From assembly GCA_014382345.1 (NCBI GenBank), contig JACNJX010000106.1:62001-126000 (forward strand): a DNA stretch of 64,000 bases, given 5' to 3'. Origin of the DNA: Alphaproteobacteria bacterium. Its GTDB lineage: Bacteria > Pseudomonadota > Alphaproteobacteria > Rhodospirillales > Casp-alpha2. The notes under the pieces were generated by a model that was given only the letters and a program-made list of their open reading frames with translations, had not been told where the DNA came from and ran no database searches. Shown here piece by piece: positions 1-9,466 of this stretch. Every line of letters begins with the position of its first letter. Within the stretch, counting starts at the first letter, position 1. The translations under genes were made by a program, and so were the position numbers.

Positions 1-700
1 GGTGTTCGATGGCGTGCCCGTCGGCGCGAAGGGTGGCCACCAGTTCGGCAACCAGACCATAGGCCTTGCGAAACGGTTCCAGGTCGAGAATTTGCGATCC
101 GATGTGGACGGCAATCCCGGCGACCCGGATGCCCGGCAGGCTCGCCGCCCGGGCATAGGTTGCCGGCACGTCGGCCCAGTCGATACCGAACTTGTTTTCG
201 CTTTTGCCCGTGGTGATTTTTTCATGCGTCAGGGCGTCGACGTCCGGATTGACGCGAATAGAGACATTCGCCTCAAGCCCCAGCGAGGCGGCCACCTCTG
301 ACAGCATTTCCAGCTCCGGGGCCGATTCCACGTTGATATGCATCACGCCCGCCTTCAGGGCCACCGCCAGTTCGTCGGCGGTCTTGCCGACGCCGGAAAA
401 AACAATTTTCGACGCCGGCACGCCGGCCACCAGGGCGCGCTTCATTTCGCCCGCCGAAACAACGTCGGCGCCCGCGCCGAGGCGCGCCAGGGTGGTGATC
501 ACGGCAATGTTGGAGTTGGCCTTCACCGCATAGCAGACCGTGGCGTCCAGCCCGCCGACGGCGTCGGCGAAGACCCTGTAATGATTTTCCAGGGTCTCCG
601 ACGAATAGCAGTAAAAAGGCGTACCGACGGCGTCGGCGATGTCGCGGAGCGCCACCCCTTCGGCGTGCAGTTCGCCGTTTTGGTATTGGAAGTGATCCAT
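1..700 (-). CDS. lysA: Diaminopimelate decarboxylase, C-terminus cut by the window edge
   Basis: This enzyme decarboxylates meso-diaminopimelate to L-lysine, the last step of lysine synthesis, using pyridoxal phosphate in the cytoplasm. About 233 N-terminal residues are visible. YAVKAN near residues 57-62 carries the PLP lysine (K60). Further on are the barrel motifs VFSGVGKT, NVES, RVNPDVDA and the HIGSQI strand of fold-type III decarboxylases. The remaining C-terminal domain lies left of position 1. The gene follows argH and a small lipoprotein on the same strand, a common alphaproteobacterial order. The start is the ATG at 700; I see no competing upstream start. Confidence 0.95.
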   Translation of the reverse strand, partial: MDHFQYQNGELHAEGVALRDIADAVGTPFYCYSSETLENHYRVFADAVGGLDATVCYAVKANSNIAVITTLARLGAGADVVSAGEMKRALVAGVPASKIVFSGVGKTADELAVALKAGVMHINVESAPELEMLSEVAASLGLEANVSIRVNPDVDALTHEKITTGKSENKFGIDWADVPATYARAASLPGIRVAGIAVHIGSQILDLEPFRKAYGLVAELVATLRADGHAIEH

Positions 701-721
701 GGGTCACAAACCTTGATTGCG

Positions 722-1006
722 TTATTTATAGTTAGGCCGGTTCGGGTATTCCAAGGGGAAGCCGAGCGGTGAGCGCGCACCACCCGTTCCCGTATCTTCG
801 CGGGCGTCGCCTTTTTGAGGAGACGCCGTTCCGATCTTCGTCGCCGGACCGGGGGTCGGATACTGGTGCGGAAATTCCGTACCCGGCGGGTGCGCGGGCG
901 AGGATTTGACGCCGCACGCGCTCACCGACAGGCCCGCCGCCAGAACCACAGCGGAACCGAACACGGTTTTTACGGCCCGGTTAAAATTTTTCCTTACCAC
1001 GGTCAT
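722..1006 (-). CDS. Small lipoprotein (LptM/YifL-like)
   Basis: A 94-residue protein with a basic N-terminus, a hydrophobic stretch and a lipobox (LSVSAC, Cys near residue 31), followed by a proline-rich tail with no recognisable domain. It should be lipidated and anchored in the outer membrane. The ATG overlaps the argH stop as ATGA, so the two genes are translationally coupled. A small lipoprotein between argH and lysA is the known setting of the YifL/LptM family, which assists LPS-translocon (LptD) assembly in enterobacteria. That function is assumed here from position and architecture only. Confidence 0.75.
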   Translation of the reverse strand: MTVVRKNFNRAVKTVFGSAVVLAAGLSVSACGVKSSPAHPPGTEFPHQYPTPGPATKIGTASPQKGDAREDTGTGGARSPLGFPLEYPNRPNYK

Positions 1007-2445
1007 CCCGTCAAAAACCTCTTCTTCGCTTCAGCCACGGCGTCCCGTACCTTTTCGGGGGACGTGCCGCCGAAACTGTTACGGCTGTTCAGTGCATCTT
1101 CCACCTTCAAAACATCATACACCGCTTCGGTGATCCCCGGTGCAACCGATTGCATAGCATCCAGGCTTAACTGGTGCAGGCCCATGCTGGCCGCGTCGGC
1201 CATCTTGACCAGCGTGCCGGTGACGTGATGGGCGTCGCGGAACGGCATATTCAGTTCCTTGACCAGCCAGTCGGCCAGGTCCGTCGCCGTGGCATGTCCG
1301 GCGCCGGCGTCGGCGCGCATCCGTTCCGTATCGAAGGTCATGCCCTCGACCATACCGGTCATGGCGGCCAGGCACAGGCTCAACGTATCCGCAGCTGCGA
1401 ACACCGGCACCTTGTCTTCCTGCATGTCCTTGCCATACGCCAGCGGCAACCCCTTCATCACCACCAAAAGGGTGTTCAGCGCGCCGATCAGGCTGCCCGC
1501 CTTGGCCCGGATCAGTTCCGCCGCGTCGGGGTTGCGTTTCTGCGGCATGATGGACGAACCGGTGGAATAGGCATCGGGCATATGGGCATAGGCGAACTGC
1601 ACCGAACACCAGAGAACAATTTCTTCGGCGAAACGCGACAAATGCACACCCAGTATGGACGCCACGGACAGGTATTCGAGGACGAAATCCCGGTCCGATA
1701 CCGCATCCAGGGAATTCGCCATCGGCTGATCGAAGCCGAGCGCATCCGCCGTCATATGCCGGTCGATTGGGAACGAAGTGCCGGCCAGGGCGGCTGCGCC
1801 CAACGGGCTTTCGTTCAGCCGCTTGCGGCAATCGGCCGCCCGGCCCCGGTCCCGGCCGAGCATTTCCACATAGGCCAGCAGATGATGGCCGAGCGTCACC
1901 GGCTGCGCCGATTGCAGGTGCGTGAAACCGGGCATCATGGTCGCCGCGTGTTCTTCCGCCCGGCCGATCAGCGCCGCTTGCAGGGTTTCCAGGTCACCGT
2001 CCAGCCGGTCCAGCGCATCGCGCACCCAGAGCCGGAGGTCGGTCGCCACCTGATCGTTCCGGGATCTGGCCGTGTGCAGCCGTCCGGCGGCATCGCCGAT
2101 CAATTCCGTAAGCCTGGATTCCACGTTCATGTGGATGTCTTCCAGCGCCTTTTTGAATTCAAACTGGCCACCTTCGATCTCGCCCAGAATGCTATCCAGT
2201 CCCTTTGCGATGGCATCGCCGTCGTCTTCGGATATGATGCCGGTCTTGGTCAACATGGCCGCATGCGCCTTCGATCCGGCGATGTCCTGGGCGAACAGGC
2301 GCCGGTCGAAATCAATGGAGGCATTGATTTCCTGCATGATATCCGCAGGTCCCACGTCAAACCGCCCGCCCCAGATACCGCTGGGGTCCGGCGCGGCTGA
2401 AATGGAGCCGGAGTTGGAACCGGGCTTTTTTGTCGTTTTTGCCAT
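1003..2445 (-). CDS. argH: Argininosuccinate lyase
   Basis: Cleaves argininosuccinate to arginine and fumarate, the last step of arginine synthesis. The 480-residue protein is full length for the fumarase/aspartase superfamily. It shows WGGRF at the N-terminus, [26 protein letters not shown], and the signature [11 protein letters not shown] that carries the mobile active-site serine loop. I place the start at the ATG at 2445; the frame stays open for 32 more codons upstream, but those residues are unlike the family. A lysine-rich leader of about 18 residues precedes the conserved part. It heads the argH-lipoprotein-lysA operon and is divergent from tlpA. Confidence 0.95.
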   Translation of the reverse strand: MAKTTKKPGSNSGSISAAPDPSGIWGGRFDVGPADIMQEINASIDFDRRLFAQDIAGSKAHAAMLTKTGIISEDDGDAIAKGLDSILGEIEGGQFEFKKALEDIHMNVESRLTELIGDAAGRLHTARSRNDQVATDLRLWVRDALDRLDGDLETLQAALIGRAEEHAATMMPGFTHLQSAQPVTLGHHLLAYVEMLGRDRGRAADCRKRLNESPLGAAALAGTSFPIDRHMTADALGFDQPMANSLDAVSDRDFVLEYLSVASILGVHLSRFAEEIVLWCSVQFAYAHMPDAYSTGSSIMPQKRNPDAAELIRAKAGSLIGALNTLLVVMKGLPLAYGKDMQEDKVPVFAAADTLSLCLAAMTGMVEGMTFDTERMRADAGAGHATATDLADWLVKELNMPFRDAHHVTGTLVKMADAASMGLHQLSLDAMQSVAPGITEAVYDVLKVEDALNSRNSFGGTSPEKVRDAVAEAKKRFLTG

Positions 2446-2541
2446 CGTCTTAAACCTAATCGAGTCGCCGGAAGGAACCAAACCTTGAAGGACCTGTCGA
2501 AAAGCCCTTGCCAATTCCGGTCGACGTCCCTTTCCGCGCAC

Positions 2542-3105
2542 ATGAGACTTGCCGCAACCGTCGTGCTTGGGGTTCTGCTGGCGGGCAGTGTTTCCTTATC
2601 ACGTCCTTTGGCCGCAACGGAACCCGGAAAATGCGCAGGCGCGGATACGGTGTTCAAGAATTATAAGCCCTCAACCCCGCCCCGGCCGGTCTCGGACAAG
2701 ACTTTCGTGGACGGCGAGGGAAAGGAATTGACGCTGGCCAAGTACAAAAACCGGGGAATCGTGTTTAATTTCTGGGCCACGTGGTGCGCGCCGTGCGTCA
2801 AGGAAATGCCGCAACTGGACCGGCTGAAAAAAATACTCGAGGCCGATGCAATTGACGTATTGACCATCTCCGAAGACCGCGCCGGCGCGCCGCTGGTGAA
2901 GAAGTTTTATGAGATCAACGGCCTTCGCAATTTGGTTATCCTGATCGACAAAAAGGGCAAAGTTTTGCGCGATTCAAAAATCATCGGCCTGCCGACGACG
3001 CTGTTGATCGATGCCCGTGGCCTTGAAATAGGCCGAGTTCAGGGGATTACGGAATGGGATGCAAAAGAAACGGTGGCGTTCCTGCGCCGCTGTCTGAAGC
3101 CATGA
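2542..3105 (+). CDS. tlpA: TlpA-family thioredoxin-like protein
   Basis: A 187-residue exported thiol-disulfide oxidoreductase. The N-terminus is an uncleaved anchor or signal peptide (roughly residues 1-25), then a TlpA/ResA thioredoxin fold with the active site WCAPC at 81-85 and the cis-proline loop GLPTT. It probably acts in the periplasm in cytochrome c maturation or copper-centre assembly, as TlpA does in Bradyrhizobium. The frame is open back to a TTG at 2485, but the ATG at 2542 gives a normal signal sequence. It is divergent from argH with about 96 bp between starts. Its stop overlaps the next start (ATGA). Confidence 0.9.
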   Translation: MRLAATVVLGVLLAGSVSLSRPLAATEPGKCAGADTVFKNYKPSTPPRPVSDKTFVDGEGKELTLAKYKNRGIVFNFWATWCAPCVKEMPQLDRLKKILEADAIDVLTISEDRAGAPLVKKFYEINGLRNLVILIDKKGKVLRDSKIIGLPTTLLIDARGLEIGRVQGITEWDAKETVAFLRRCLKP

Positions 3106-3416
3106 AAATCCTGCGCTTCCTTATTCTCGGCCTGGGACTGTCGGCGGCGGCCTGCGCCACCGCCCCCATCGCCTGGGATAAACCCGGCGCCAGCCGTGAG
3201 GAATGGGAACGCGATCAGTGGGATTGCCGCGCCAAGGCCCGCCGCGAAGCCGAAAAACACCTGCGCCAGCAAGGACCCAGCTTCCGCTCGTCGGGGTTAA
3301 ACGGCACCACGCTCGACCGCGACATGTCCCGCCATGATGCCCGGCGCGACGAACAGAGGATGTTCGAGCAGTGCCTGAAATTGCGGGGCTATGTGCCAAA
3401 GACGTGGAAGAAATAG
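3102..3416 (+). CDS. Hypothetical lipoprotein
   Basis: A 104-residue protein with a lipoprotein signal: a charged start, a hydrophobic core and LSAAAC with the Cys near residue 19. The mature part is highly charged, with EEWERDQWDCRAKARREAEKH and two further cysteines (DC and QC), and looks helical. I do not recognise a named family. The start overlaps the tlpA stop by 4 bp (ATGA), so the two are probably co-translated. The two mature cysteines could be TlpA substrates; that is speculation. Confidence 0.75.
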   Translation: MKILRFLILGLGLSAAACATAPIAWDKPGASREEWERDQWDCRAKARREAEKHLRQQGPSFRSSGLNGTTLDRDMSRHDARRDEQRMFEQCLKLRGYVPKTWKK

Positions 3417-3430
3417 GCAACCGCTAAGAA

Positions 3431-4978
3431 ATGACGGACGAACCAAACTCAAACGCCACTCCATCCAGACCCGAATCCCGGCAGGCAATGGTCCGCGTGA
3501 GCGGCTTTTTCATCGGACTGATCCTGTTTGCCGGAACGCTGGCTTTGCCGACGCCCGAGGGAATGTCCCCTGAGGCCTGGCGGGTCGCCGGCGTGGCGTT
3601 GCTGATGGCGGCCTGGTGGGTGACGGAAGCCCTGCCCGTACCGGCAACGGCTCTGGTTCCGCTGGTGGCGTTTCCGTTGACCGGAGTCCTGCCGATCCAC
3701 AAGGCGTCCGCTCCCTATGCCGATCCGCTGATCTTCCTGTTCCTGGGCGGGTTCCTGATCGCCATCGCCATGCAGCGTTGGAACCTGCACCGGCGCATCG
3801 CGTTGAACATCCTTTCCCGCGCCGGCACCCGCCCGGCGGCCTTGGTCGGCGGTTTTATGGCCGGGGCGGCGGGCTTGAGCATGTGGGTGTCCAACACCGC
3901 GACGACGGTGATGATGCTGCCGATCGCGCTCTCGGTGATCGGCTTGCTGAACAGTGGCCGCCTGGACGATCCGGAATCAGGGGAGGCACCGGAAAAAGAG
4001 CGAAACTTTGCCATTACCCTGTTGCTCGGGATCGCCTACGGGGCCAGCATCGGCGGGCTGGGCACCCTGATCGGGACACCACCCAACGCCTTGTTGGCCG
4101 CGTATCTGAACAAAACCTACGGGGTGTCCGTCGGCTTCGGCCAGTGGATGCTGGTCGGCGTTCCGGTCAGCCTGGTCCTGCTGCCGCTGGCATGGTGGGT
4201 GTTGACTAGGCTGGCCTATCCGGTCGGCCGTACGCCCATCAAAGGCGCCGGCGGCGTTATCCGGGATGAACTGAAAGCGCTCGGTCTCATGAGCAAAGAG
4301 GAAAAGTGCGTCGCCGTGGTGTTTACCCTGACGGCGATGGCCTGGATGACCCGCCCGCTCCTCAACGCCGCCCTGCCCGCCCCGATGCTGAGCGACCCGA
4401 TGATCGCACTGATCGGGGCGCTGGTGCTGTTCATCCTTCCGTCGAATCTGTCCCAAGGAATCTTCCTGATGAACTGGGAATGGGCGAAACGGTTGCCGTG
4501 GGGCGTGTTGATTCTGTTTGGTGGCGGCTTGTCGCTGGCCCGGGCTATCGACGGCAGCGGATTGGCGGCCTGGATCTCGGACGCGCTGACCGCCGGGGCC
4601 GGGTGGCCCCTTATCGCCATTATCACTTTGATCACCGGGGTCATTATCCTGTTGACGGAAATCACCTCCAACACGGCGACGGCATCGGTATTCCTGCCGC
4701 TGGCGGCGTCGTTCGCGGTGTCGATCGGCATCGACCCGTTCCTGTTGCTGGTGCCGGTGGCGCTGGCCGCCAGTTGCGCGTTCATGATGCCGGTGGCGAC
4801 GCCGCCCAATGCCATCGTCTTCGGGTCCGGTTACCTGACAATCCCTGAAATGGTCCGGGCCGGGCTGGCGCTCAACGTGGTCGCGGTGGTGGTCATCGTT
4901 GCCGCGACCTATTCACTGGTGGTCTGGGTGTTCGGGGTTGATCCCGGTGTCATTCCCGAATGGGCCGGAACGAGGTAA
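3431..4978 (+). CDS. DASS/SLC13-family anion symporter
   Basis: A 515-residue inner-membrane transporter of the divalent anion:Na+ symporter (DASS, SLC13) family, which imports C4-dicarboxylates, citrate or sulfate with sodium. The two inverted-repeat substrate/sodium hairpins are visible as SNTATT (about 154-159) and SNTATA in the C-terminal half, with GTPPNA and ATPPNA as the matching tips. About a dozen hydrophobic helices are present. Substrate cannot be assigned from sequence. It starts 14 bp after the lipoprotein gene and converges on the DUF1127 gene, separated from it by a hairpin terminator. Confidence 0.9.
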   Translation: MTDEPNSNATPSRPESRQAMVRVSGFFIGLILFAGTLALPTPEGMSPEAWRVAGVALLMAAWWVTEALPVPATALVPLVAFPLTGVLPIHKASAPYADPLIFLFLGGFLIAIAMQRWNLHRRIALNILSRAGTRPAALVGGFMAGAAGLSMWVSNTATTVMMLPIALSVIGLLNSGRLDDPESGEAPEKERNFAITLLLGIAYGASIGGLGTLIGTPPNALLAAYLNKTYGVSVGFGQWMLVGVPVSLVLLPLAWWVLTRLAYPVGRTPIKGAGGVIRDELKALGLMSKEEKCVAVVFTLTAMAWMTRPLLNAALPAPMLSDPMIALIGALVLFILPSNLSQGIFLMNWEWAKRLPWGVLILFGGGLSLARAIDGSGLAAWISDALTAGAGWPLIAIITLITGVIILLTEITSNTATASVFLPLAASFAVSIGIDPFLLLVPVALAASCAFMMPVATPPNAIVFGSGYLTIPEMVRAGLALNVVAVVVIVAATYSLVVWVFGVDPGVIPEWAGTR

Positions 4979-4995
4979 TACCAAGGATCTCCGGC

Positions 4996-5036
4996 AAAAA
5001 AAATACGGCCCTCCCTGCGGCGGGAACACCGTATTT
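4996..5036 (-). terminator. Rho-independent terminator of the DUF1127 gene
   Basis: Inverted repeat AAATACGG (5001-5008) and CCGTATTT (5029-5036), with a smaller TCCC/GGGA pairing in the loop. Read on the minus strand, the hairpin runs straight into a T tract (complement of the A run at 4996-5003). It lies between the convergent DASS and DUF1127 genes and terminates the leftward transcript. Confidence 0.8.
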
Positions 5037-5059
5037 CCTGTTCGCCTTGCAGGACCGGA

Positions 5060-5452
5060 TCAGGCCGCCATCGGCGTTTCGTCCTCGAGCTTGGACTCGG
5101 ATTTAGCCTTGTCCTTGTAGAAAGCAGGCGCGTCCTTGTCGCCCGTCGGGCTCAGGGCCAACGAGCCCTTGTCCAGTTTTCCGGCAACGATCGCCGGAAT
5201 CTCGTCGCGGCGGATTCCGATGTCGCGGAGCAGGTAATCGGGCATGCTGGAAAGGTCACGGGTCACCCTCTTGCGGTTTGCCCATCCTTTGAAAAACGTG
5301 AACAGGCCGTCAAAGGCCTGAAGGATGAATTCCGCCAATTTCTCCTGACGCGCATAGCGCGACAACACCGACGCGCTGAGCGGATCGGTTGTCTTGGGTC
5401 GGCTGGCGGTAAAATCTATGACCTTGTTTTTGGTATCTTTCTGATTACCCAT
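5060..5452 (-). CDS. DUF1127 (YjiS-like) protein
   Basis: A 130-residue soluble protein. The DUF1127 core is near residues 62-90, seen as RDLSSMPDYLLRDIGIRRDEI, preceded by a region FILQAFDGLFTFFKGWANRKR that resembles an amphipathic helix. DUF1127 proteins are small, arginine-rich and abundant in alphaproteobacteria; some bind RNA and affect phosphate or carbon metabolism. This one is longer than the usual 45-70 residues because of N- and C-terminal extensions rich in Lys, Asp and Glu. It is a single-gene unit with its own terminator. Confidence 0.85.
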   Translation of the reverse strand: MGNQKDTKNKVIDFTASRPKTTDPLSASVLSRYARQEKLAEFILQAFDGLFTFFKGWANRKRVTRDLSSMPDYLLRDIGIRRDEIPAIVAGKLDKGSLALSPTGDKDAPAFYKDKAKSESKLEDETPMAA

Positions 5453-5699
5453 GATGCATCTCCTTCACGCAATATATTTCTCCGGCGGCGGTTTTAACCG
5501 CCTCACACCCTTAAGATAGACTCATGCCGTTTCACAGGTAGTGCTAATGTTGCACTGCAGCATTGCAATTCACGCATGACTCCTTCAATAATAATGCCAT
5601 GTTTCCCGTTAACGGCATATCGGGGCCGCCCGATGGACTGCCAAACGGCGGCCTGCTAAACAGGAGGGCGAAACCCTTGGAATTTCCGTGGCCCAACCC

Positions 5700-7526
5700 A
5701 TGCCCCCGAATGACAGCCCGAAGAACAATGGCCAAAATGCAATGACGGTCCTGGACGAATTCCCGGCGCGGCTGGATGCGCTGCGTGCCGAATTGGGGCG
5801 CCTGGGCCTGGACGGGTTCATCGTGCCGCGTGCCGACGAACACCAGGGTGAATACGTCCCCCCCGGCTCTGAGCGCCTGGCCTGGGTGTCGGGTTTCACC
5901 GGGTCGGCGGGTCTCGCCGTGGTGCTAAAGGACAAGGCGGCGATCTTCGTTGACGGGCGCTATACCCTGCAGGCTGAAGCAGAAACACCGGCCGGTCTGT
6001 TCGAGCTTTGCTCCAGTTCCGGCGCATCGGTCGTGGACTGGATTGCGGAGAATCTCGGCGCAAAGGAAAAACTCGGGTACGATCCGTGGCTGATGACCCT
6101 GGCCCAGGTCAACCGCTATCAGGCCGCCTGCGAAAAGGCGGACGCGGAAATCAAGGCCGTTCCGGAAAACCCGCTGGACGCGGTGTGGCAGGACCAGCCC
6201 CCGCCGCCCACGGCCGCCGCCATCATCCATGAAACCGCGTTCGCAGGCGTTACCGCCGAGGCCAAACGCGCCGAGATCGCCGATACCCTGGCCGGCGGCA
6301 AAATCGACGCCGCCGTCCTGACGATGCCGGATTCCATCGCCTGGCTTTTGAACATCCGCGGCAACGACGTCCCGTTCTCGCCGCTGTGCCTGGCCTTTGC
6401 CGTCCTCAATGCGGACGCCAGCGCCGAACTGTTCATCGACGGGCGCAAGGTCACCGATGCGCTCAAGGATCATCTGGGCCCGGAGGTACGATGCCGGGAG
6501 CCGGACGATTTCGCCGCCGCCCTCGATACCCTCGGCTGGGAGAAAAAATCCGTCCGCCTGGACCCCGAAACCGCGCCTGCGTGGGTGCACCAACGCCTGG
6601 ACGCCGCCGGTGCCTTGATCCGGGCCGGCGCGGACCCGTGTCAGCTTCCGAAGGCGAAAAAAAATGAGGTGCAGCTGGACGGCATGCGAAGCGCCCACCG
6701 CCGCGATGGCGCGTCCCTGACCCGCTTCCTCGCCTGGCTGGAAACAAAGGCCGGGGACGGCGAAGTGACGGAATTTTCGGCCTCCGAAACCCTGGAATCG
6801 TTGCGCCGCGACAATGAACATTTCCGGGGCCTGAGCTTTGCCACCATATCCGGCGCCGGCCCCAACGGCGCCATCGTCCATTACCGGGTGACGCCGGACA
6901 CCGACCGGGTGCTGGAACCGGGCACGCTCTATCTGGTCGATTCCGGGGCCCAATACCTGGACGGCACCACCGACGTCACCCGCACGGTCGCCATCGGAAC
7001 TCCGACGGACGCCATGCGCCGCCATTTCACGCTGGTGCTGAAGGGCCATATCGCGCTCGCCACCGCCCGCTTCCCCAACGGCACCACCGGCAGCCAGCTC
7101 GATGTCCTGGCGCGCCGGGCGCTATGGGCCGAAGGGCTGGATTATGAACACGGCACCGGCCACGGGGTCGGCCATTTTCTCGGCGTGCACGAAGGCCCGC
7201 AGCGCATTTCCAAACACCCCAACCGCGTCGCCCTGGAACCCGGCATGGTGGTTTCCAACGAGCCCGGTTATTACGAAACCGGCGCCTACGGCATCCGCAT
7301 CGAAAACCTGGTCTGCGTCCGGTCCGGGGAAAATCCCGCAAACACGCTTTCCTTCGAGACCCTGACGCTGGCCCCCATCGACCGGGCGCTGATCGACACC
7401 ACACTTATGACCCCGGATGAGACCGCCTGGCTCGACGCCTATCACGCGCGGGTGCGGGACGAGATCGCGCCGCTGGTCGATACGGACACCAAGGCCTGGC
7501 TGGAACGGGTAACGCAGCCCCTTTGA
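5700..7526 (+). CDS. pepP: Xaa-Pro aminopeptidase (M24B)
   Basis: A cytoplasmic metallopeptidase that removes an N-terminal residue preceding proline. About 608 residues, the long three-domain form: two creatinase-like N-terminal domains (AELGRLGLDGFIVPRADEH near the start), then a pita-bread M24 domain. The metal ligands are visible in order: VDSGAQYLDGTTDVTRT (two Asp), GTGHGVGHFLGVHEGP (His), SNEPGYYE (Glu) and GIRIENL (Glu). The start is uncertain. ATG at 5700 and ATG at 5742 are both plausible, and an AGGAGGG at 5662-5668 is too far from either. Confidence 0.92.
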   Translation: MPPNDSPKNNGQNAMTVLDEFPARLDALRAELGRLGLDGFIVPRADEHQGEYVPPGSERLAWVSGFTGSAGLAVVLKDKAAIFVDGRYTLQAEAETPAGLFELCSSSGASVVDWIAENLGAKEKLGYDPWLMTLAQVNRYQAACEKADAEIKAVPENPLDAVWQDQPPPPTAAAIIHETAFAGVTAEAKRAEIADTLAGGKIDAAVLTMPDSIAWLLNIRGNDVPFSPLCLAFAVLNADASAELFIDGRKVTDALKDHLGPEVRCREPDDFAAALDTLGWEKKSVRLDPETAPAWVHQRLDAAGALIRAGADPCQLPKAKKNEVQLDGMRSAHRRDGASLTRFLAWLETKAGDGEVTEFSASETLESLRRDNEHFRGLSFATISGAGPNGAIVHYRVTPDTDRVLEPGTLYLVDSGAQYLDGTTDVTRTVAIGTPTDAMRRHFTLVLKGHIALATARFPNGTTGSQLDVLARRALWAEGLDYEHGTGHGVGHFLGVHEGPQRISKHPNRVALEPGMVVSNEPGYYETGAYGIRIENLVCVRSGENPANTLSFETLTLAPIDRALIDTTLMTPDETAWLDAYHARVRDEIAPLVDTDTKAWLERVTQPL

Positions 7527-7527
7527 T

Positions 7528-8058
7528 TCATTCCACCCGGTAGAGATAGACCTGGCTCCGGTACATGTCGGGCGCGGTGCGGGTGTCGATGGCCTGCCAG
7601 CCGCGAAGCGCGAAGGTGTTGGACAGCACCAGCGTGCCGGGCCTGAGTTCGGCCTCCAGCTTGGGCCGCAGTTTTTCCATCGGCGGGCCCGGCAGGTAAC
7701 AGACCACCAGCGCCGCGCCGCTGAGATCGGCCTTGTTGAAATCCTGGTACCGGAAGCAGAGGTTGTCCGGCCCGCCAAGCTTTAGCCGGACGGCGGAAAC
7801 GGCCCACGGCAGCAACGATATCTCGAATCCCCGGACCGGGGAATCGGGATAGCGCCCGGCCAGAACCCTGGCCAGCCCGCCCCAGCCGGAGCCCAGTTCA
7901 TAGATCGGCCCGTCGATCCGTTGGGGCAGCATCGCCAGCATGGTGTCGCGCACCGAGGCGGACGTCGGCACCGGCGACGCGCCGGTAAACATCGTCGAGG
8001 CGAAGATCGATACAATGATCGCCAGCACCATGGCCCAAATTGCGATATCCACCGTCAT
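7528..8058 (-). CDS. Membrane-anchored class I SAM methyltransferase
   Basis: A 176-residue protein. Residues about 5-25 form one hydrophobic segment, so it is probably tethered to the membrane. The rest is a compact class I methyltransferase with motif I YELGSGWGGLARVLA, the acidic loop GFEIS, and YQDFNKADL/VVCYLPG at the positions of motifs II-IV. The substrate is unknown. It converges on pepP with a 1-bp gap. Similar short anchored methyltransferases are often annotated only as 'methyltransferase domain-containing'. Confidence 0.75.
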   Translation of the reverse strand: MTVDIAIWAMVLAIIVSIFASTMFTGASPVPTSASVRDTMLAMLPQRIDGPIYELGSGWGGLARVLAGRYPDSPVRGFEISLLPWAVSAVRLKLGGPDNLCFRYQDFNKADLSGAALVVCYLPGPPMEKLRPKLEAELRPGTLVLSNTFALRGWQAIDTRTAPDMYRSQVYLYRVE

Positions 8059-8161
8059 CCGTTCGCAGAGCTTCCTGAAAGCATTGTATTTTTCCGGAAT
8101 TTAAAACTATATTCCGGATGAAAATGGCTTATGCGCGTCCCGTTCCGGGACGCCGCCGCCG

Positions 8162-8614
8162 ATGGGAATGATGGTCATGGGTCTGTTCGGAAAATCCAAG
8201 AAAAAAATGCCGCCGCCCGGCCCGCCCATGGACGTCCACTGGGTCACATCGCCGAAGGGGCAGTTCTACAATTTCCTCAATCTGGAACCCATGGATCACG
8301 ACCTTTCCGGCAAGACCGGCGTGTACGTCATCTGGCTCGGCGGGCACTGGCCGGAATGGCTGTTCATCGGCCGCACCGACGATCTGGCCGATACATTGCA
8401 GGAATTACAATCGGACCGGGCCATTCTCCGCTACGAGCGCGAAGGCCACATCTATGCCACCTGGGCGGAAATCAAGCCCCAATTCCAGGCCGGGGTTGTC
8501 CAATACCTGAGCCAGGTCATCCCGCCGGCCATCCCAAACCCCAATCCGCCCGACGAAGACGAGCCGCCCATCGCCGTCTTTCCGCCGGGGATAGCCCCGC
8601 CGCCGCCAATCTGA
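8162..8614 (+). CDS. Hypothetical protein with a GIY-YIG-like stretch
   Basis: A 150-residue protein I cannot assign with confidence. The central part reads TGVYVIWLGG...WLFIGRTDDLADTL, which resembles the GVY...YIGxTxDL pattern of GIY-YIG domains, but I see no convincing catalytic Arg and Glu. The C-terminus is a low-complexity tail rich in Pro, Asp and Glu (PNPNPPDEDEPP). The start may be the ATG at 8162, or 8177 (MGLFGK). It stands alone between a methyltransferase gene and an RraA-like gene, both on the other strand. Confidence 0.6.
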   Translation: MGMMVMGLFGKSKKKMPPPGPPMDVHWVTSPKGQFYNFLNLEPMDHDLSGKTGVYVIWLGGHWPEWLFIGRTDDLADTLQELQSDRAILRYEREGHIYATWAEIKPQFQAGVVQYLSQVIPPAIPNPNPPDEDEPPIAVFPPGIAPPPPI

Positions 8615-8619
8615 AGCGC

Positions 8620-9360
8620 CTAGCCTTCCGGGGCTTCCGGTTCTTCCAAACCGCCCGGCTCGCCGGCCTTCACCCAATCGGCGTATTCGGCCTTGGTGTC
8701 TTCGTTCGGCGGATAGACGCCGGGGACGGGGCGGCCTTCCTGAATTTTCAGCTTGGCGAAGCGCTCAAAGCGCTCCTGCTCGACGCCGTCGCGGCCGACC
8801 TCGGCGGCCAGCGCCTGCGGTATGACGACGACGCCGTCACTGTCGCCCGCGATGATGTCGCCCGGAAATACCGCGACGCCGCCGCAGGCGACCGGGGTTT
8901 CCATATCGGCCGCGGCATGTCCGGCAATACTGGCCGGCGCCGCGGGGCCAGAGGCATAAAGCGGTAGGCCGACGGCCAAAGCCTCGTCACAATCGCGCAC
9001 GCCGCCGTCGGATACGACGGCTTCGACGCCCCGGATTTTCAGGCGTTCCACCAACAGGTCGCCGATCACGGCGATATCGCCCCGGCCGCGCCCGTCGATG
9101 ACCAGCACGCTGCCTTCCGGCGCCTGTTCGATGGCGAGCCTGGGCGGATAGTCGGCGCCGCCCAGTTTATCCGGCGTCGACAGGTCTTCGCGCAGCGGCA
9201 CATAGCGCAGCGTGTAGGCCGGCCCCAGAATCCGCTCAACCGGGCGGTTGAGGGGCCTGACGCCGGTCATGGAAATATTGCGGATGCCGCGTTTCAGCAG
9301 CTGCATGGTGATGGTGGCGACGCTGATGGAGGCCAGCGCGGCGCGGGTGTTTTGGTCCAT
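8620..9360 (-). CDS. RraA-family protein (4-hydroxy-4-methyl-2-oxoglutarate aldolase-like)
   Basis: A 246-residue protein of the RraA-like/DlpA superfamily. The signature is VIDGRGRGDIAVIGDLLVERLKIRG then VVSDGGVRDCDEA, where Arg and Asp form the metal/oxalate site in the aldolases, followed by GDIIAGDSDGVVVIP. Members include HMG/CHA aldolases, oxaloacetate decarboxylases and RNase E regulators; sequence alone does not tell which. An SD (GGGAGGAA) sits just upstream of the ATG at 9360, deciding that start against an in-frame one 11 codons upstream. Confidence 0.85.
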   Translation of the reverse strand: MDQNTRAALASISVATITMQLLKRGIRNISMTGVRPLNRPVERILGPAYTLRYVPLREDLSTPDKLGGADYPPRLAIEQAPEGSVLVIDGRGRGDIAVIGDLLVERLKIRGVEAVVSDGGVRDCDEALAVGLPLYASGPAAPASIAGHAAADMETPVACGGVAVFPGDIIAGDSDGVVVIPQALAAEVGRDGVEQERFERFAKLKIQEGRPVPGVYPPNEDTKAEYADWVKAGEPGGLEEPEAPEG

Positions 9361-9466
9361 GGTTCCTCCCTTGTTGCTCCCTTGAGGGGGCAAGCGGTTT
9401 TATATTTTTCCGGCGTATTTGACGTTTATCAATGACCCGGGGCCGGGAAACGACTATATCAAATCC

